A DNA stretch of 64,000 nt from Flavobacterium sp. IB48 (GTDB taxonomy: Bacteria; Bacteroidota; Bacteroidia; Flavobacteriales; Flavobacteriaceae). Location: NCBI RefSeq assembly GCF_016405855.1, contig NZ_JAEFCA010000001.1, forward strand, positions 1,546,372 to 1,610,371, written 5' to 3'. Every line of letters begins with the position of its first letter. Within the stretch, counting starts at the first letter, position 1. Shown piece by piece: positions 33,809 to 42,228 of this stretch. A program made the position numbers and the translations under genes. The notes beneath the pieces were generated by a model. That model was not told the origin of the DNA and made no database searches. It saw only the letters and a program-made list of their open reading frames with translations.

Positions 33809-34129
33809 ATCGCTTTGATTTTTAGGGTTTAAAAAACTGCTGCAAAAGTAGTTAATAAAGTTAGGTGTTTTTTCGATACAATGTATTTTTGTTATAAAAA
33901 CATGTTTTATTGGTTAAAAAAGTGATATTTGTAACAATTGATAATTTAACCGCAAAGATTCGCAAAGAAATTACGCAAAGTCCGCAAGGCTAAAAATTAA
34001 TAATACTTTGCTCCCGTTAGTTATCGGGATTGCGTAATTCCCCTGCGTACTTTGCGGTTAAACATTTACAGTGTTTTATCTGTTTTCTTTGACTATCTTT
34101 GCGCTTTATAAATTACAGTATTTAATATC
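33809..34129. repeat. Gene-free spacer with inverted repeat
   Basis: Perfect 13-nt arms TTTAACCGCAAAG (33945-33957) and complement (34050-34062) enclose weaker inner arms (ATTACGCA/TGCGTAAT) and CGCAAAG words. It is the same family as 56601-56854. The remaining sequence before 33940 holds only the divergent promoter region of the MarC gene. Confidence 0.6.
34094..34101 (+). promoter_or_regulatory. -7 element of the DUF3109 gene
   Basis: TATCTTTG matches TAnnTTTG, 28 nt before the ATG. No exact TTTG is seen about 19 nt upstream. Confidence 0.45.
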
Positions 34130-34699
34130 ATGTTTCAGTTAGGTAAAACTATTATTTCAGAGGACATTCTGGAAAAAGAATTTGTGTGCAACTTGTCTGC
34201 TTGTAAAGGAGCTTGTTGTGTTGATGGAGATGCGGGGGCGCCTTTGAATGAGGCTGAAACCAAAATATTAGAAGAAATCTATCCAAAAGTGAAACCTTTT
34301 TTACGAAAAGAAGGAATTGAAGCAATCGAAGCTCAAGGAACTTGGGTAAAAGGAACTGATGGAGATCTTGAAACTCCGCTTATTGATAATAAGGATTGTG
34401 CGTATGTAATTTTTGACGGAAAAACTGCGTTATGCGGAATCGAGCAAGCATATAATCAAGGAGTAGTTGACTGGAAAAAACCTGTTTCTTGTCATTTATA
34501 CCCAATTCGTGTAAAAGACTTCACAGAATTTGCAGCGGTAAATTACGATAAATGGGATATTTGCGATGACGCTTGTTCGTTAGGGAAAGAATTAGAAGTT
34601 CCGGTATACAAATTTGTGAAAGAGGCGCTTATTAGACGCTTTGGCGAAGATTGGTATTTGGAACTCGAAAAAGTAGCCGAAGAGCATAAAAATTCATAA
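34130..34699 (+). CDS. DUF3109 family cysteine-rich protein
   Basis: A 189-residue cytoplasmic protein with many conserved cysteines: [19 protein letters not shown] (Cys at about 21-31), [25 protein letters not shown] and [11 protein letters not shown]. The pattern resembles YkgJ-type zinc or iron-sulfur binding families, and I recall it as DUF3109. The reaction is unknown. It is a single gene with its own -7 element and a terminator. Confidence 0.85.
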   Translation: MFQLGKTIISEDILEKEFVCNLSACKGACCVDGDAGAPLNEAETKILEEIYPKVKPFLRKEGIEAIEAQGTWVKGTDGDLETPLIDNKDCAYVIFDGKTALCGIEQAYNQGVVDWKKPVSCHLYPIRVKDFTEFAAVNYDKWDICDDACSLGKELEVPVYKFVKEALIRRFGEDWYLELEKVAEEHKNS

Positions 34700-34701
34700 A
34701 A

Positions 34702-34731
34702 AAAAACAGCCTATTTGATAGGCTTTTTTTA
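34702..34731 (+). terminator. Intrinsic terminator after the DUF3109 gene
   Basis: AGCCTAT-TTG-ATAGGCT stem (34708-34724) followed by a T run. Confidence 0.8.
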
Positions 34732-35037
34732 TGCGCTTTTTTGACTCGAAAAAATAAAATTTTGACTCAAAAAAAACTTTTTAAAACTATTCAAAATTTC
34801 TTGTTTTTTATATTTAAAAGTCTATATTTTACGGGCTATGAGCTTTAATTATTTTGTATAAATAATTCATTTACAGTATTTTGATTATTGTATGAAAAAT
34901 GTTTCAAAAAATTAACGTTGTTAAAAACTACAGCAAATTGTGAATAAGTTTGACTTTCATTTTTGGCGTTAATTGACAATCTTTGTAGTCTATTGAATTA
35001 GTAAAAAATTCGGTATAAAAATTAAATAAAAATTGTC
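34732..35037. other. Long AT-rich upstream region of nrdB
   Basis: About 300 nt with no open frame worth calling, rich in A and T tracts. I looked for an NrdR box pair and a B12 riboswitch signature and recognised neither. AATCTTTG near 34978-34985 is a weak -7 candidate. The length suggests regulatory sequence for the nrd genes. Confidence 0.4.
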
Positions 35038-36015
35038 ATGTCTCAAGTAGAACCAATCTTACAAGAAAATAAAAATCGTTTCGTTATTTTTCCTATCAAA
35101 CATCATGATATTTGGGAATGGTATAAAAAAATGGAAGCTAGTTTCTGGACTGCTGAAGAAATCGATTTGCACCAAGACTTGACAGATTGGAATAATAAAC
35201 TTAATGACGACGAAAGATATTTCATTAAGCATATTTTGGCATTCTTTGCGGCTTCTGACGGAATCGTAAACGAAAATCTTGCTGAGAACTTTGTAAACGA
35301 AGTTCAATATGCTGAAGCTAAATTTTTCTATGGTTTCCAGATTATGATGGAAAACATTCATAGTGAAACATATTCTTTGTTAATTGACACATACGTTAAA
35401 GACGAAGCAGAAAAAACAGAATTGTTTAATGCTTTGGAAGTATTCCCAGCTATTGCAAAAAAAGGAGAATGGGCTTTAAAATGGATCGAATCAGATTCAT
35501 TTGCTGAAAGGCTTATTGCTTTTGCTGCAGTTGAAGGAATCTTTTTCTCAGGCGCTTTCTGTTCAATTTATTGGTTGAAAAAACGTGGTTTAATGCCAGG
35601 TTTAACTTTCTCTAATGAGTTGATTTCTCGTGACGAAGGTGTACACTGTGATTTTGCAGTTCACTTGCATAATCACCATTTAGTAAACAAAGTTCCAAAA
35701 GAAAGAATTAAAGAAATTATCGTTGATGCTTTAGATATCGAAAGACAATTTGTTACAGAATCTCTTCCGGTAAGTTTAATTGGTATGAACGCTACTTTAA
35801 TGACGCAATATTTAGAATTTGTTGCTGATAGATTATTAGTAGAATTAGGCTGCGAGCGTGTTTATGGATCAGCGAATCCGTTTGATTTCATGGACATGAT
35901 TTCTCTTCAAGGAAAAACTAATTTCTTTGAAAAACGTGTTGCAGAGTATCAAAAGTCAGGTGTGATGAACAATGACAGCGATGCTCAAAAAATTTCATTC
36001 GATGCAGATTTTTAG
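35038..36015 (+). CDS. nrdB: Ribonucleotide reductase class I, small (beta) subunit
   Basis: A 325-residue diiron subunit that generates the radical used by NrdA to reduce ribonucleotides. The metal ligands read as D74 (AASDGIV), E105 and H108 ([11 protein letters not shown]), E166 (AAVEGIF), E200 and H203 (SRDEGVH). The radical Tyr is conserved at Y112, so a standard Tyr-radical class Ia-type enzyme is likely. The ATG at 35038 is preceded by an A-rich stretch. nrdA follows after a 262-nt spacer full of hairpins, in the order small then large subunit. Confidence 0.95.
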   Translation: MSQVEPILQENKNRFVIFPIKHHDIWEWYKKMEASFWTAEEIDLHQDLTDWNNKLNDDERYFIKHILAFFAASDGIVNENLAENFVNEVQYAEAKFFYGFQIMMENIHSETYSLLIDTYVKDEAEKTELFNALEVFPAIAKKGEWALKWIESDSFAERLIAFAAVEGIFFSGAFCSIYWLKKRGLMPGLTFSNELISRDEGVHCDFAVHLHNHHLVNKVPKERIKEIIVDALDIERQFVTESLPVSLIGMNATLMTQYLEFVADRLLVELGCERVYGSANPFDFMDMISLQGKTNFFEKRVAEYQKSGVMNNDSDAQKISFDADF

Positions 36016-36277
36016 ACAACAAAAAATACTTTTAGCGTCTATCTTCTAGAGACGCTAAAAAAGATTACAGGAATATTTTAAGGTTGAATCTCTTTCCCCA
36101 AGTCGCAGGTTCAATAGCAATTTTTGACGCATTTAAATTCGATTTTCGAATTTGAAACGAGTAACTATTGAGAATTTGGTAATTCTCTAAAATTAATTTA
36201 AAAACACGCAATGTTTAAGTACTAGAGTTCGTTCTCTAGTTACTTTCATTTTTTCAATAACTATAAAAGGTAAGCTT
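36016..36277 (+). other. Hairpin-rich nrdB-nrdA spacer
   Basis: There is no gene in these 262 nt. Four stem-loops follow one another: 36030-36060 (11 bp, TTTTAGCGTCT arm), 36135-36153 (AAATTCGA arm, 8 bp), 36170-36187 (GAGAATT arm, 7 bp) and 36221-36240 (ACTAGAG arm, 7 bp). The first has no T run after it, so a simple terminator is unlikely. An RNA processing or stability element, or an unknown structured RNA, are options. Confidence 0.5.
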
Positions 36278-38671
36278 ATGTATGTAGTAAAAAGAGATGG
36301 CCACAGAGAGCCCGTAATGTTTGATAAGATTACAGAAAGAATCAAAAAATTGTGTTACGGCTTGAATGAGCTCGTAGATCCAGTAAAGGTAGCCATGAGA
36401 GTTATCGAAGGATTGTATGATGGGGTTTCGACTTCTGAATTGGATAATCTTGCAGCAGAAACAGCGGCTTCTATGACAATTGCGCATCCTGATTATGCTC
36501 AATTAGCAGCTCGTATAGCTATTTCTAATCTACATTCAAATACTAAAAAATCTTTCTCTGAAACGATGAAAGATATGTACGCATACGTTAACCCAAGAAA
36601 TGGACAAGATGCACCATTAATTGCTGATGATGTTTACAAAGTAATTCAGGAAAATGCTGCTTTTTTAGATTCTCATATTATTTATACAAGAGATTTTAAT
36701 TACGATTACTTTGGTTTCAAAACCTTAGAACGTTCTTATCTTCTTAAAATAAACGGAAAAATTGTTGAGCGTCCACAGCACATGTTAATGCGTGTTTCTG
36801 TCGGTATTCACTTAGACGATTTAAAATCGGTTATTGAAACTTACGACTTAATGTCTAAAAAGTTCTTTACGCACGCAACACCAACGTTGTTTAATGCAGG
36901 AACTCCAAAACCGCAAATGTCTTCTTGTTTCCTTTTAGCAATGCAAGATGATAGTATTGATGGTATTTATGATACATTAAAACAAACAGCAAAAATCTCG
37001 CAGTCAGCGGGAGGAATTGGACTTTCTATTCATAACGTTCGTGCAACTGGATCTTATATTCGTGGTACAAACGGAACTTCAAACGGAATTGTTCCAATGT
37101 TGAGAGTTTTCAACGATACGGCTCGTTACGTAGATCAAGGTGGTGGAAAACGTAAAGGAAGTTTTGCGATTTACATCGAAACTTGGCATGCTGATATTTT
37201 TGATTTCTTGGATTTGAAGAAAAATACAGGAAAAGAAGAAATGCGTGCGAGAGATTTATTCTTCGCAATGTGGACTTCAGATTTATTCATGAAACGTGTT
37301 CAGGAAGATTCAACTTGGACTTTAATGTGTCCTAACGAATGTCCAGGATTATATGATGTTTACGGAGAAGAATTCGAAGCATTATATACAGATTATGAAT
37401 TTAGAGGAAAAGGTAGAAAAACAATCCGTGCTCGTGAATTATGGGAGAAAATCTTAGAATCTCAAATTGAGACAGGAACTCCTTATATGTTATATAAAGA
37501 TGCGGCAAACCGTAAATCGAACCACAAGAATTTAGGAACAATTCGTTCTTCAAACTTGTGTACAGAGATTATGGAGTTTACATCTAAAGATGAAATTGCA
37601 GTTTGTAACTTGGCTTCTATCTCATTACCAATGTTTATTGATAATGGAGAATTTGATCACCAAGCACTTTACAATGTTACAAAACGTGTAACTCGTAACT
37701 TGAATAAAGTAATCGACAGAAACTATTATCCTGTAAAAGAAGCTGAAAATTCTAACATGCGTCACCGTCCAGTTGGTTTAGGTGTGCAAGGTTTAGCAGA
37801 TGCTTTCATTATGCTGCGAATGCCGTTTACAAGTGATGAAGCTAAAAAACTGAACCAAGAGATTTTCGAAACTTTATACTTTGCTGCTGTAACCGCTTCT
37901 ATGGAAATGGCAAAAGAAGAAGGTCCATATTCAACTTTCGAAGGTTCGCCAATGTCACAAGGAGAATTCCAACACAATATGTGGGGAATGAAAGATGAAG
38001 AATTGTCAGGCCGTTGGGACTGGGCTTCATTAAGAAAAGAAGTTGTAGAGCACGGAGTTCGTAACTCATTGTTAGTTGCGCCAATGCCAACTGCATCGAC
38101 TTCTCAAATCTTAGGAAACAACGAAGCTTTCGAACCATATACATCAAACATTTACACACGTCGTGTATTGTCTGGAGAGTTCATCGTAGTGAACAAACAT
38201 TTACTAGAAGATTTAGTAAAACTAGGTTTATGGAACGAAGATTTGAAACAAGAAATTATGCGTCATAACGGATCTGTTCAAAACATTGATAAGATTCCAC
38301 AAGACTTAAAAGATCTTTACAAAACAGTTTGGGAAATGTCGATGAAAGATATTATCGACATGTCTCGTCAAAGAGGATATTTCATTGACCAGTCTCAATC
38401 GTTGAACTTGTTCATGCAAGACGCTAACTATTCTAAACTGACGTCAATGCACTTTTACGCTTGGCAATCTGGTTTAAAAACAGGAATGTATTACTTAAGA
38501 ACAAAAGCGGCTGTAGATGCGATTAAATTCACATTAAACAACGATAAAAAAGAAGAGACAGCACCATCTTTAGTTCAGGAAACTGAGGCAATCAGCGTTG
38601 AGGATTACAAAGCGATGCTTTTAAAAGCACAAGCCGCAGATCCTGAAGATTGTGAAATGTGTGGGTCTTAA
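36278..38671 (+). CDS. nrdA: Ribonucleotide reductase class I, large (alpha) subunit
   Basis: A 797-residue catalytic subunit converting ribonucleoside diphosphates to deoxy forms. The N-terminal ATP-cone (about 1-90, [20 protein letters not shown]) gives overall activity control by ATP/dATP. Active-site features visible are [20 protein letters not shown] and [11 protein letters not shown]. The C-terminal redox pair is C792/C795 (DCEMCGS), which is reduced by thioredoxin or glutaredoxin. It starts at an ATG, pairs with nrdB upstream, and ends at a terminator. Confidence 0.96.
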   Translation: MYVVKRDGHREPVMFDKITERIKKLCYGLNELVDPVKVAMRVIEGLYDGVSTSELDNLAAETAASMTIAHPDYAQLAARIAISNLHSNTKKSFSETMKDMYAYVNPRNGQDAPLIADDVYKVIQENAAFLDSHIIYTRDFNYDYFGFKTLERSYLLKINGKIVERPQHMLMRVSVGIHLDDLKSVIETYDLMSKKFFTHATPTLFNAGTPKPQMSSCFLLAMQDDSIDGIYDTLKQTAKISQSAGGIGLSIHNVRATGSYIRGTNGTSNGIVPMLRVFNDTARYVDQGGGKRKGSFAIYIETWHADIFDFLDLKKNTGKEEMRARDLFFAMWTSDLFMKRVQEDSTWTLMCPNECPGLYDVYGEEFEALYTDYEFRGKGRKTIRARELWEKILESQIETGTPYMLYKDAANRKSNHKNLGTIRSSNLCTEIMEFTSKDEIAVCNLASISLPMFIDNGEFDHQALYNVTKRVTRNLNKVIDRNYYPVKEAENSNMRHRPVGLGVQGLADAFIMLRMPFTSDEAKKLNQEIFETLYFAAVTASMEMAKEEGPYSTFEGSPMSQGEFQHNMWGMKDEELSGRWDWASLRKEVVEHGVRNSLLVAPMPTASTSQILGNNEAFEPYTSNIYTRRVLSGEFIVVNKHLLEDLVKLGLWNEDLKQEIMRHNGSVQNIDKIPQDLKDLYKTVWEMSMKDIIDMSRQRGYFIDQSQSLNLFMQDANYSKLTSMHFYAWQSGLKTGMYYLRTKAAVDAIKFTLNNDKKEETAPSLVQETEAISVEDYKAMLLKAQAADPEDCEMCGS

Positions 38672-38706
38672 TTTTAGATTTTTAATTTTTAATTTGATAT
38701 ACGAAA

Positions 38707-38737
38707 AGCAGTTATTGTAATGATAGCTGCTTTTTTT
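38707..38737 (+). terminator. Intrinsic terminator after nrdA
   Basis: A 9-pair stem AGCAGTTAT/ATAGCTGCT with one G-U pair, followed by seven T residues. Confidence 0.75.
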
Positions 38738-38740
38738 ATA

Positions 38741-38826
38741 GCCACGAATTCACGAATTTTATTTGGAAAATCTGTGAAATTATATTTTATAATCATAATG
38801 ATTTGAGTCAATTTGTGAATTCGTAG
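38741..38826. repeat. Inverted repeat GCCACGAATTCAC
   Basis: Arms near 38741-38757 and 38810-38826 are complementary with two mismatches. The next 50 nt (38830-38880) hold 'CTTAGAACCTCAG' words of the 14340 family. Together these fill the nrdA-pheA gap up to the leader promoter. Confidence 0.5.
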
Positions 38827-38972
38827 CAAAAAAAACTTAGACTCTCAGCATCTTAGAACCTCAGAAACTCATTTTAATATTCTCATTTTAAGCCGATTTT
38901 TTTATATTATCATACAAAACCTGCTAAATTTGTTAAGAAATCCCTTTTTGTTTCATAAAATGCAATCTTTTT

Positions 38973-39003
38973 TTTGGTGCACTAAAAATAATTTATACAT
39001 TCG
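38973..39003 (+). promoter_or_regulatory. Promoter of the aromatic leader and operon
   Basis: TTTG (38973-38976) and TACATTCG (38996-39003) are separated by exactly 19 nt, matching TTTG-N19-TAnnTTTG with one mismatch. Transcription would start near 39010, 20-25 nt before the leader peptide ATG. Confidence 0.65.
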
Positions 39004-39032
39004 CAGAGAATTTAAAACAAAACACAAACAAA

Positions 39033-39113
39033 ATGGCAAGTAACCGTTTTTATTTTAGCAACTCTTTTTATTTCTTCTTTAGTAGAAGTGAGGATTGTGC
39101 TATGGTTATTTGA
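39033..39113 (+). CDS. Phe/Tyr-rich attenuator leader peptide
   Basis: A 26-codon reading frame, MASNRFYFSNSFYFFF followed by SRSEDCAMVI and TGA. Eight of 26 residues are Phe or Tyr (F6, Y7, F8, F12, Y13, F14, F15, F16). It lies about 23 nt after the predicted transcription start and ends 67 nt before pheA. Codons 12-16 would stall a ribosome short of charged tRNA-Phe or tRNA-Tyr just before the antiterminator strand 39091-39098. I interpret it as the sensor of an attenuator for the downstream aromatic operon. There is no Shine-Dalgarno, as usual in this group; an A-rich stretch precedes the ATG. Confidence 0.8.
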   Translation: MASNRFYFSNSFYFFFSRSEDCAMVI

Positions 39114-39151
39114 GAAAAATTTTAAGACAAATAAAACTAATATACAATCCT
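39091..39151 (+). promoter_or_regulatory. Antiterminator pairing of the aromatic attenuator
   Basis: AGGATTGT (39091-39098, inside the end of the leader peptide frame) is perfectly complementary to ACAATCCT (39144-39151). The second strand overlaps six bases of the terminator's left arm, so the two hairpins exclude each other. A small CTTCT/AGAAG hairpin (39074-39088) precedes it. Confidence 0.7.
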
Positions 39152-39174
39152 GATGCAAATCAGGATTTTTTTTT
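39146..39174 (+). terminator. Attenuator terminator in front of pheA
   Basis: A perfect 8-pair stem AATCCTGA/TCAGGATT (39146-39153 with 39160-39167) with a 6-nt loop, overlapping a run of nine T residues (39166-39174). It ends 6 nt before the pheA start codon, so it must be bypassed for the operon to be expressed. Confidence 0.85.
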
Positions 39175-39180
39175 GACTAT

Positions 39181-40020
39181 ATGACAACGAAAATTGCAAT
39201 ACAAGGTATTAAAGGATCATTTCATCATCAGGTTGTAAAAGAGTATTTCTCTGAAAATGTGGATATTGATGAATGTTTGTCTTTTGAAGAATTGATCGAC
39301 AGCCTTATTGCCGGAAAATCTGATCAGGCTGTTATGGCAATCGAAAATTCAATTGCAGGGCCAATTATCCCAAATTATGCATTGATTGACAAGAATAATT
39401 TACACATAATTGGAGAGCATTATTTAAACATTCAGCAGAATTTAATGGCTTTAAAAGGTCAGAAAATTGAAGATATTAGAGAAGTTCATTCGCACCCAAT
39501 GGCACTTTTGCAGTGTATGGATTTCTTGAAACAATATCCAAATATCAAATTGGTTGAGGATAAAGATACAGCTGAAACAGCAAGAAGAATTCAGGAAAAA
39601 CAATTGACTGGAATTGCGGCAATTGCAAGTGTAACCGCTTCTGAAATGTACGATCTGGATATTATTGCGTCATCGATTCAAACGATCAAAAATAATATGA
39701 CTCGTTTTGTAATTATTAAAAAGCAAAATTCATTTTTGCCAGAAAGCGAAATCAATAGAGCTTCTGTAAAATTTGAATTAGATCATAAAAGAGGAAGTTT
39801 AGCTGCGGTTTTGAATGTAATGAGCGATTGCAAACTGAATTTGACAAAAATCCAGTCGCTTCCAAAAATAGAAACACCTTGGAAATATTCATTCTTCGTA
39901 GACGTAACATTCGAGAAATACGAAGATTTCGCAAAAGCCAAAGCGTTATTAAACATAATGGCAGAATATTTCAAAGTGTTGGGAGAATATAAAAACACAA
40001 AACCTTTGACTGAGTCATAA
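39181..40020 (+). CDS. pheA: Prephenate dehydratase
   Basis: Converts prephenate to phenylpyruvate for phenylalanine synthesis; cytoplasmic. The 279-residue protein has the PDT domain (about 1-180; KIAIQGIKGSFHH, AIENSIAGPI, and NMTRFVIIKK at its end) and a C-terminal ACT domain (about 195-270; KFELDHKRGSLAAVLNVMSDCKLNLTKIQSLP) that normally gives feedback inhibition by Phe. There is no chorismate mutase domain here; that activity is fused to DAHP synthase downstream. It is the first structural gene of the operon behind a Phe/Tyr attenuator. Confidence 0.95.
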   Translation: MTTKIAIQGIKGSFHHQVVKEYFSENVDIDECLSFEELIDSLIAGKSDQAVMAIENSIAGPIIPNYALIDKNNLHIIGEHYLNIQQNLMALKGQKIEDIREVHSHPMALLQCMDFLKQYPNIKLVEDKDTAETARRIQEKQLTGIAAIASVTASEMYDLDIIASSIQTIKNNMTRFVIIKKQNSFLPESEINRASVKFELDHKRGSLAAVLNVMSDCKLNLTKIQSLPKIETPWKYSFFVDVTFEKYEDFAKAKALLNIMAEYFKVLGEYKNTKPLTES

Positions 40021-40103
40021 AGTTGAAAAGTCGAAAGTCATAAAGTCAAAAATAGAAAAGCATATAGCGTAAAGCTTAAAGCATATAGCAAAATTTAAAA
40101 ACA

Positions 40104-41249
40104 ATGATTACAACAGCAAAACGATTAGACACAGTTGAAGAATACTACTTCTCATCAAAACTAAGAGAAGTTCGTCAGTTGATGTCTGAAGGAAAATCGA
40201 TCATCAATATGGGAATTGGAAGCCCTGATTTGAGTCCGTCAAAAGCAGTAATTGAAGCAGTCGCTGCAGCAATTCAAGACGAAAACGGGCATGGTTATCA
40301 AAGCTATCAGGGATTACCAGAAATGAGGCAGGCGATGGCAGATTTTTATCGTGATCGGTTTGGTGTTGAAGTGAATCCGAATAATGAGATTTTACCTCTT
40401 ATGGGTTCGAAAGAAGGAATTATGCATATTTCGTTAGCCTTTTTAAATGAAGGCGATCACGTTTTGATTCCGAATCCAGGTTATCCAACTTATACTTCGG
40501 TTACCAATTTGGTTCAAGCAGTTCCGGTTTATTATGATTTGAAAGAAGAAAATGGATGGGAACCGGATTTTGAAGCTCTTGAAAAACTAGATCTTTCGAA
40601 AGTAAAAATTATGTGGCTAGGATATCCACACATGCCGACAGGAGCTAGAGGAAGTTTAGCGTTATTTGAAAAATTGGTTGCTTTTGCAAAAAAACACAAC
40701 ATATTATTGATTAATGACAATCCGTACAGTTTTGTTTTGAATGATAATCCGATGAGTTTGTTGCAGGTTGAAGGTGCGAAAGAGGTGGCTTTAGAATTGA
40801 ATTCGCTAAGTAAAACATTCAACATGGCTGGCTGGAGAGTCGGAATGGTTTTAGGAAATCCTGAAATTATCGATGCAGTCCTAAAAGTAAAAAGCAACAT
40901 GGACAGCGGAATGTACTACGGAATTCAAAAAGGCGCAATCGCAGCGTTAAAATGTGATAAGTCTTGGTTTGAAGACCAAAATAAAATTTACAGACGCCGA
41001 AGAGAATTAACAGAGAAATTAGCTGAAAAGTTAAACTGTAAAGTATATAAAGAAGGAGTTGGTCTTTTTGTTTGGGCAAAATTGCCAGAAGGAATTGAAT
41101 CAGCAGAAAAGTTCATTGACGAAATATTATATGAGAAGCATATTTTCATTACACCGGGAACCATTTTTGGAAGTAACGGTGAAGGATATATCAGATTCTC
41201 ATTGTGTGTAAAAGAAGAAAAAGTACAAGAAGCGATTGATAGATTTTAA
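40104..41249 (+). CDS. Class I/II aminotransferase (aromatic operon)
   Basis: A 381-residue PLP-dependent aminotransferase, cytoplasmic. The Schiff-base lysine is K237 in SLSKTFNMAGWRVG. Upstream it shows PNPGYPTY and NDNPYSF. The C-terminal Arg in GYIRFSL binds the substrate carboxylate. By position between pheA and tyrA it probably transaminates phenylpyruvate and 4-hydroxyphenylpyruvate, the last step to Phe and Tyr, although family members are often annotated as aspartate aminotransferase. It follows pheA by 83 nt on the same strand. Confidence 0.9.
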   Translation: MITTAKRLDTVEEYYFSSKLREVRQLMSEGKSIINMGIGSPDLSPSKAVIEAVAAAIQDENGHGYQSYQGLPEMRQAMADFYRDRFGVEVNPNNEILPLMGSKEGIMHISLAFLNEGDHVLIPNPGYPTYTSVTNLVQAVPVYYDLKEENGWEPDFEALEKLDLSKVKIMWLGYPHMPTGARGSLALFEKLVAFAKKHNILLINDNPYSFVLNDNPMSLLQVEGAKEVALELNSLSKTFNMAGWRVGMVLGNPEIIDAVLKVKSNMDSGMYYGIQKGAIAALKCDKSWFEDQNKIYRRRRELTEKLAEKLNCKVYKEGVGLFVWAKLPEGIESAEKFIDEILYEKHIFITPGTIFGSNGEGYIRFSLCVKEEKVQEAIDRF

Positions 41250-41260
41250 GTATTAAGATT

Positions 41261-41343
41261 TCCTGCTAGGTTTTAAAAACCTTGTAGGTGTGAATTTGAA
41301 AGCTTTAATTATAAACCTACAAGGTTTTTAAAACCTTGCAGGA
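41261..41343. repeat. 29-nt inverted repeat inside the aromatic operon
   Basis: Arms 41261-41289 and 41315-41343 are complementary in 28 of 29 positions, around a 25-nt loop. Each arm is itself nearly palindromic (AGGTTTTTAAAACCT). It fills the aminotransferase-tyrA gap and could form a very stable hairpin in the operon mRNA. Confidence 0.75.
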
Positions 41344-41355
41344 AAAAGAAAGAAT

Positions 41356-42216
41356 ATGAAAGTATACGTAATAGGAATAGGGTTAATAGGCGGTTCAATG
41401 GTGTTAGACATCAAAGGACGTTATCCTGATGCGACTATTTTAGGAATCGATAATAACGAAAAACATTTGCAGGAAGCAATTGATCTTGGAGTTATTGACG
41501 AAGCAGGAAACTTTGAAGATTTACAAAAAGCAGATTTTGTAATTGTTTCGGTTCCTGTAGATGTAGCGCTAACGGTTTTACCTAAAGTTTTGGATGCTGT
41601 AGGAGAAAAAACGATTGTTTTTGAAGTAGGATCTACTAAAAAACCAATTTGTGAAGCAGTGGCCAATCACCCAAAAAGAAGGAATTTTATTGCAACGCAC
41701 CCAATTGCCGGAACAGAGTTTTCGGGGCCATCGGCAGCAATAAGAGGTTTGTTTCAAGGAAAGACAAATATTATCTGTGAAGTCGAAAAGACAGCTTTTA
41801 AATTACAGGAAAAAGCATTAAATCTTTTTACTTCAATTGGAATGAGAATTCGATATATGGATCCCGTTTCGCACGATAAACACATTGCTTATGTTTCGCA
41901 TTTATCGCACATTAGTTCGTTTATGCTTGGAAAAACGGTAATGAACAAAGAAAAAGACGAACAGGATATTTTTGACATGGCGGGAAGTGGATTTGAAAGT
42001 ACGGTTCGTTTAGCAAAAAGTTCGCCGGCAATGTGGACACCGATTTTTAAGCAAAACAAAGAACACGTTCTGGAAACTTTAGAAGCTTACATTGCAAATC
42101 TCAGTCGGTTTAGAGATTTGTTAAAAGATGAAAATTATAATGCCATTTTTGAAGAAATGGAAAGCACAAATAAAATAAAAGAAATACTAAACGGATTAAC
42201 AACAACTAAAAAGTAA
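41356..42216 (+). CDS. tyrA: Prephenate dehydrogenase
   Basis: Oxidises and decarboxylates prephenate to 4-hydroxyphenylpyruvate for tyrosine synthesis. The 286-residue enzyme opens with the NAD-binding GIGLIGGS (7-14), then ILGIDNNEKH with an Asp that favours NAD. It shows the catalytic-domain motifs THPIAGTEFSGP and the helical YVSHLSHISSFMLG. No ACT or chorismate mutase domain is fused. It ends 12 nt before the next gene, so they are cotranscribed. Confidence 0.94.
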   Translation: MKVYVIGIGLIGGSMVLDIKGRYPDATILGIDNNEKHLQEAIDLGVIDEAGNFEDLQKADFVIVSVPVDVALTVLPKVLDAVGEKTIVFEVGSTKKPICEAVANHPKRRNFIATHPIAGTEFSGPSAAIRGLFQGKTNIICEVEKTAFKLQEKALNLFTSIGMRIRYMDPVSHDKHIAYVSHLSHISSFMLGKTVMNKEKDEQDIFDMAGSGFESTVRLAKSSPAMWTPIFKQNKEHVLETLEAYIANLSRFRDLLKDENYNAIFEEMESTNKIKEILNGLTTTKK

Positions 42217-42228
42217 ATTAGAATTAAG

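Noticed and set aside
34732..35037. Possible B12 riboswitch or NrdR box before nrdB
   Set aside because: I could not find the B12 box core or paired NrdR-like 16-nt palindromes; only AT-rich sequence is visible.
36090..36125. tRNA-like words (AAGTCGCAGGTTCAATAGC) in the nrdB-nrdA spacer
   Set aside because: It resembles a T-arm, but I find no acceptor stem, D-arm or anticodon arm around it.
40532..40900. 122-residue minus-strand frame inside the aminotransferase
   Set aside because: Antisense shadow across the conserved PLP-site region.
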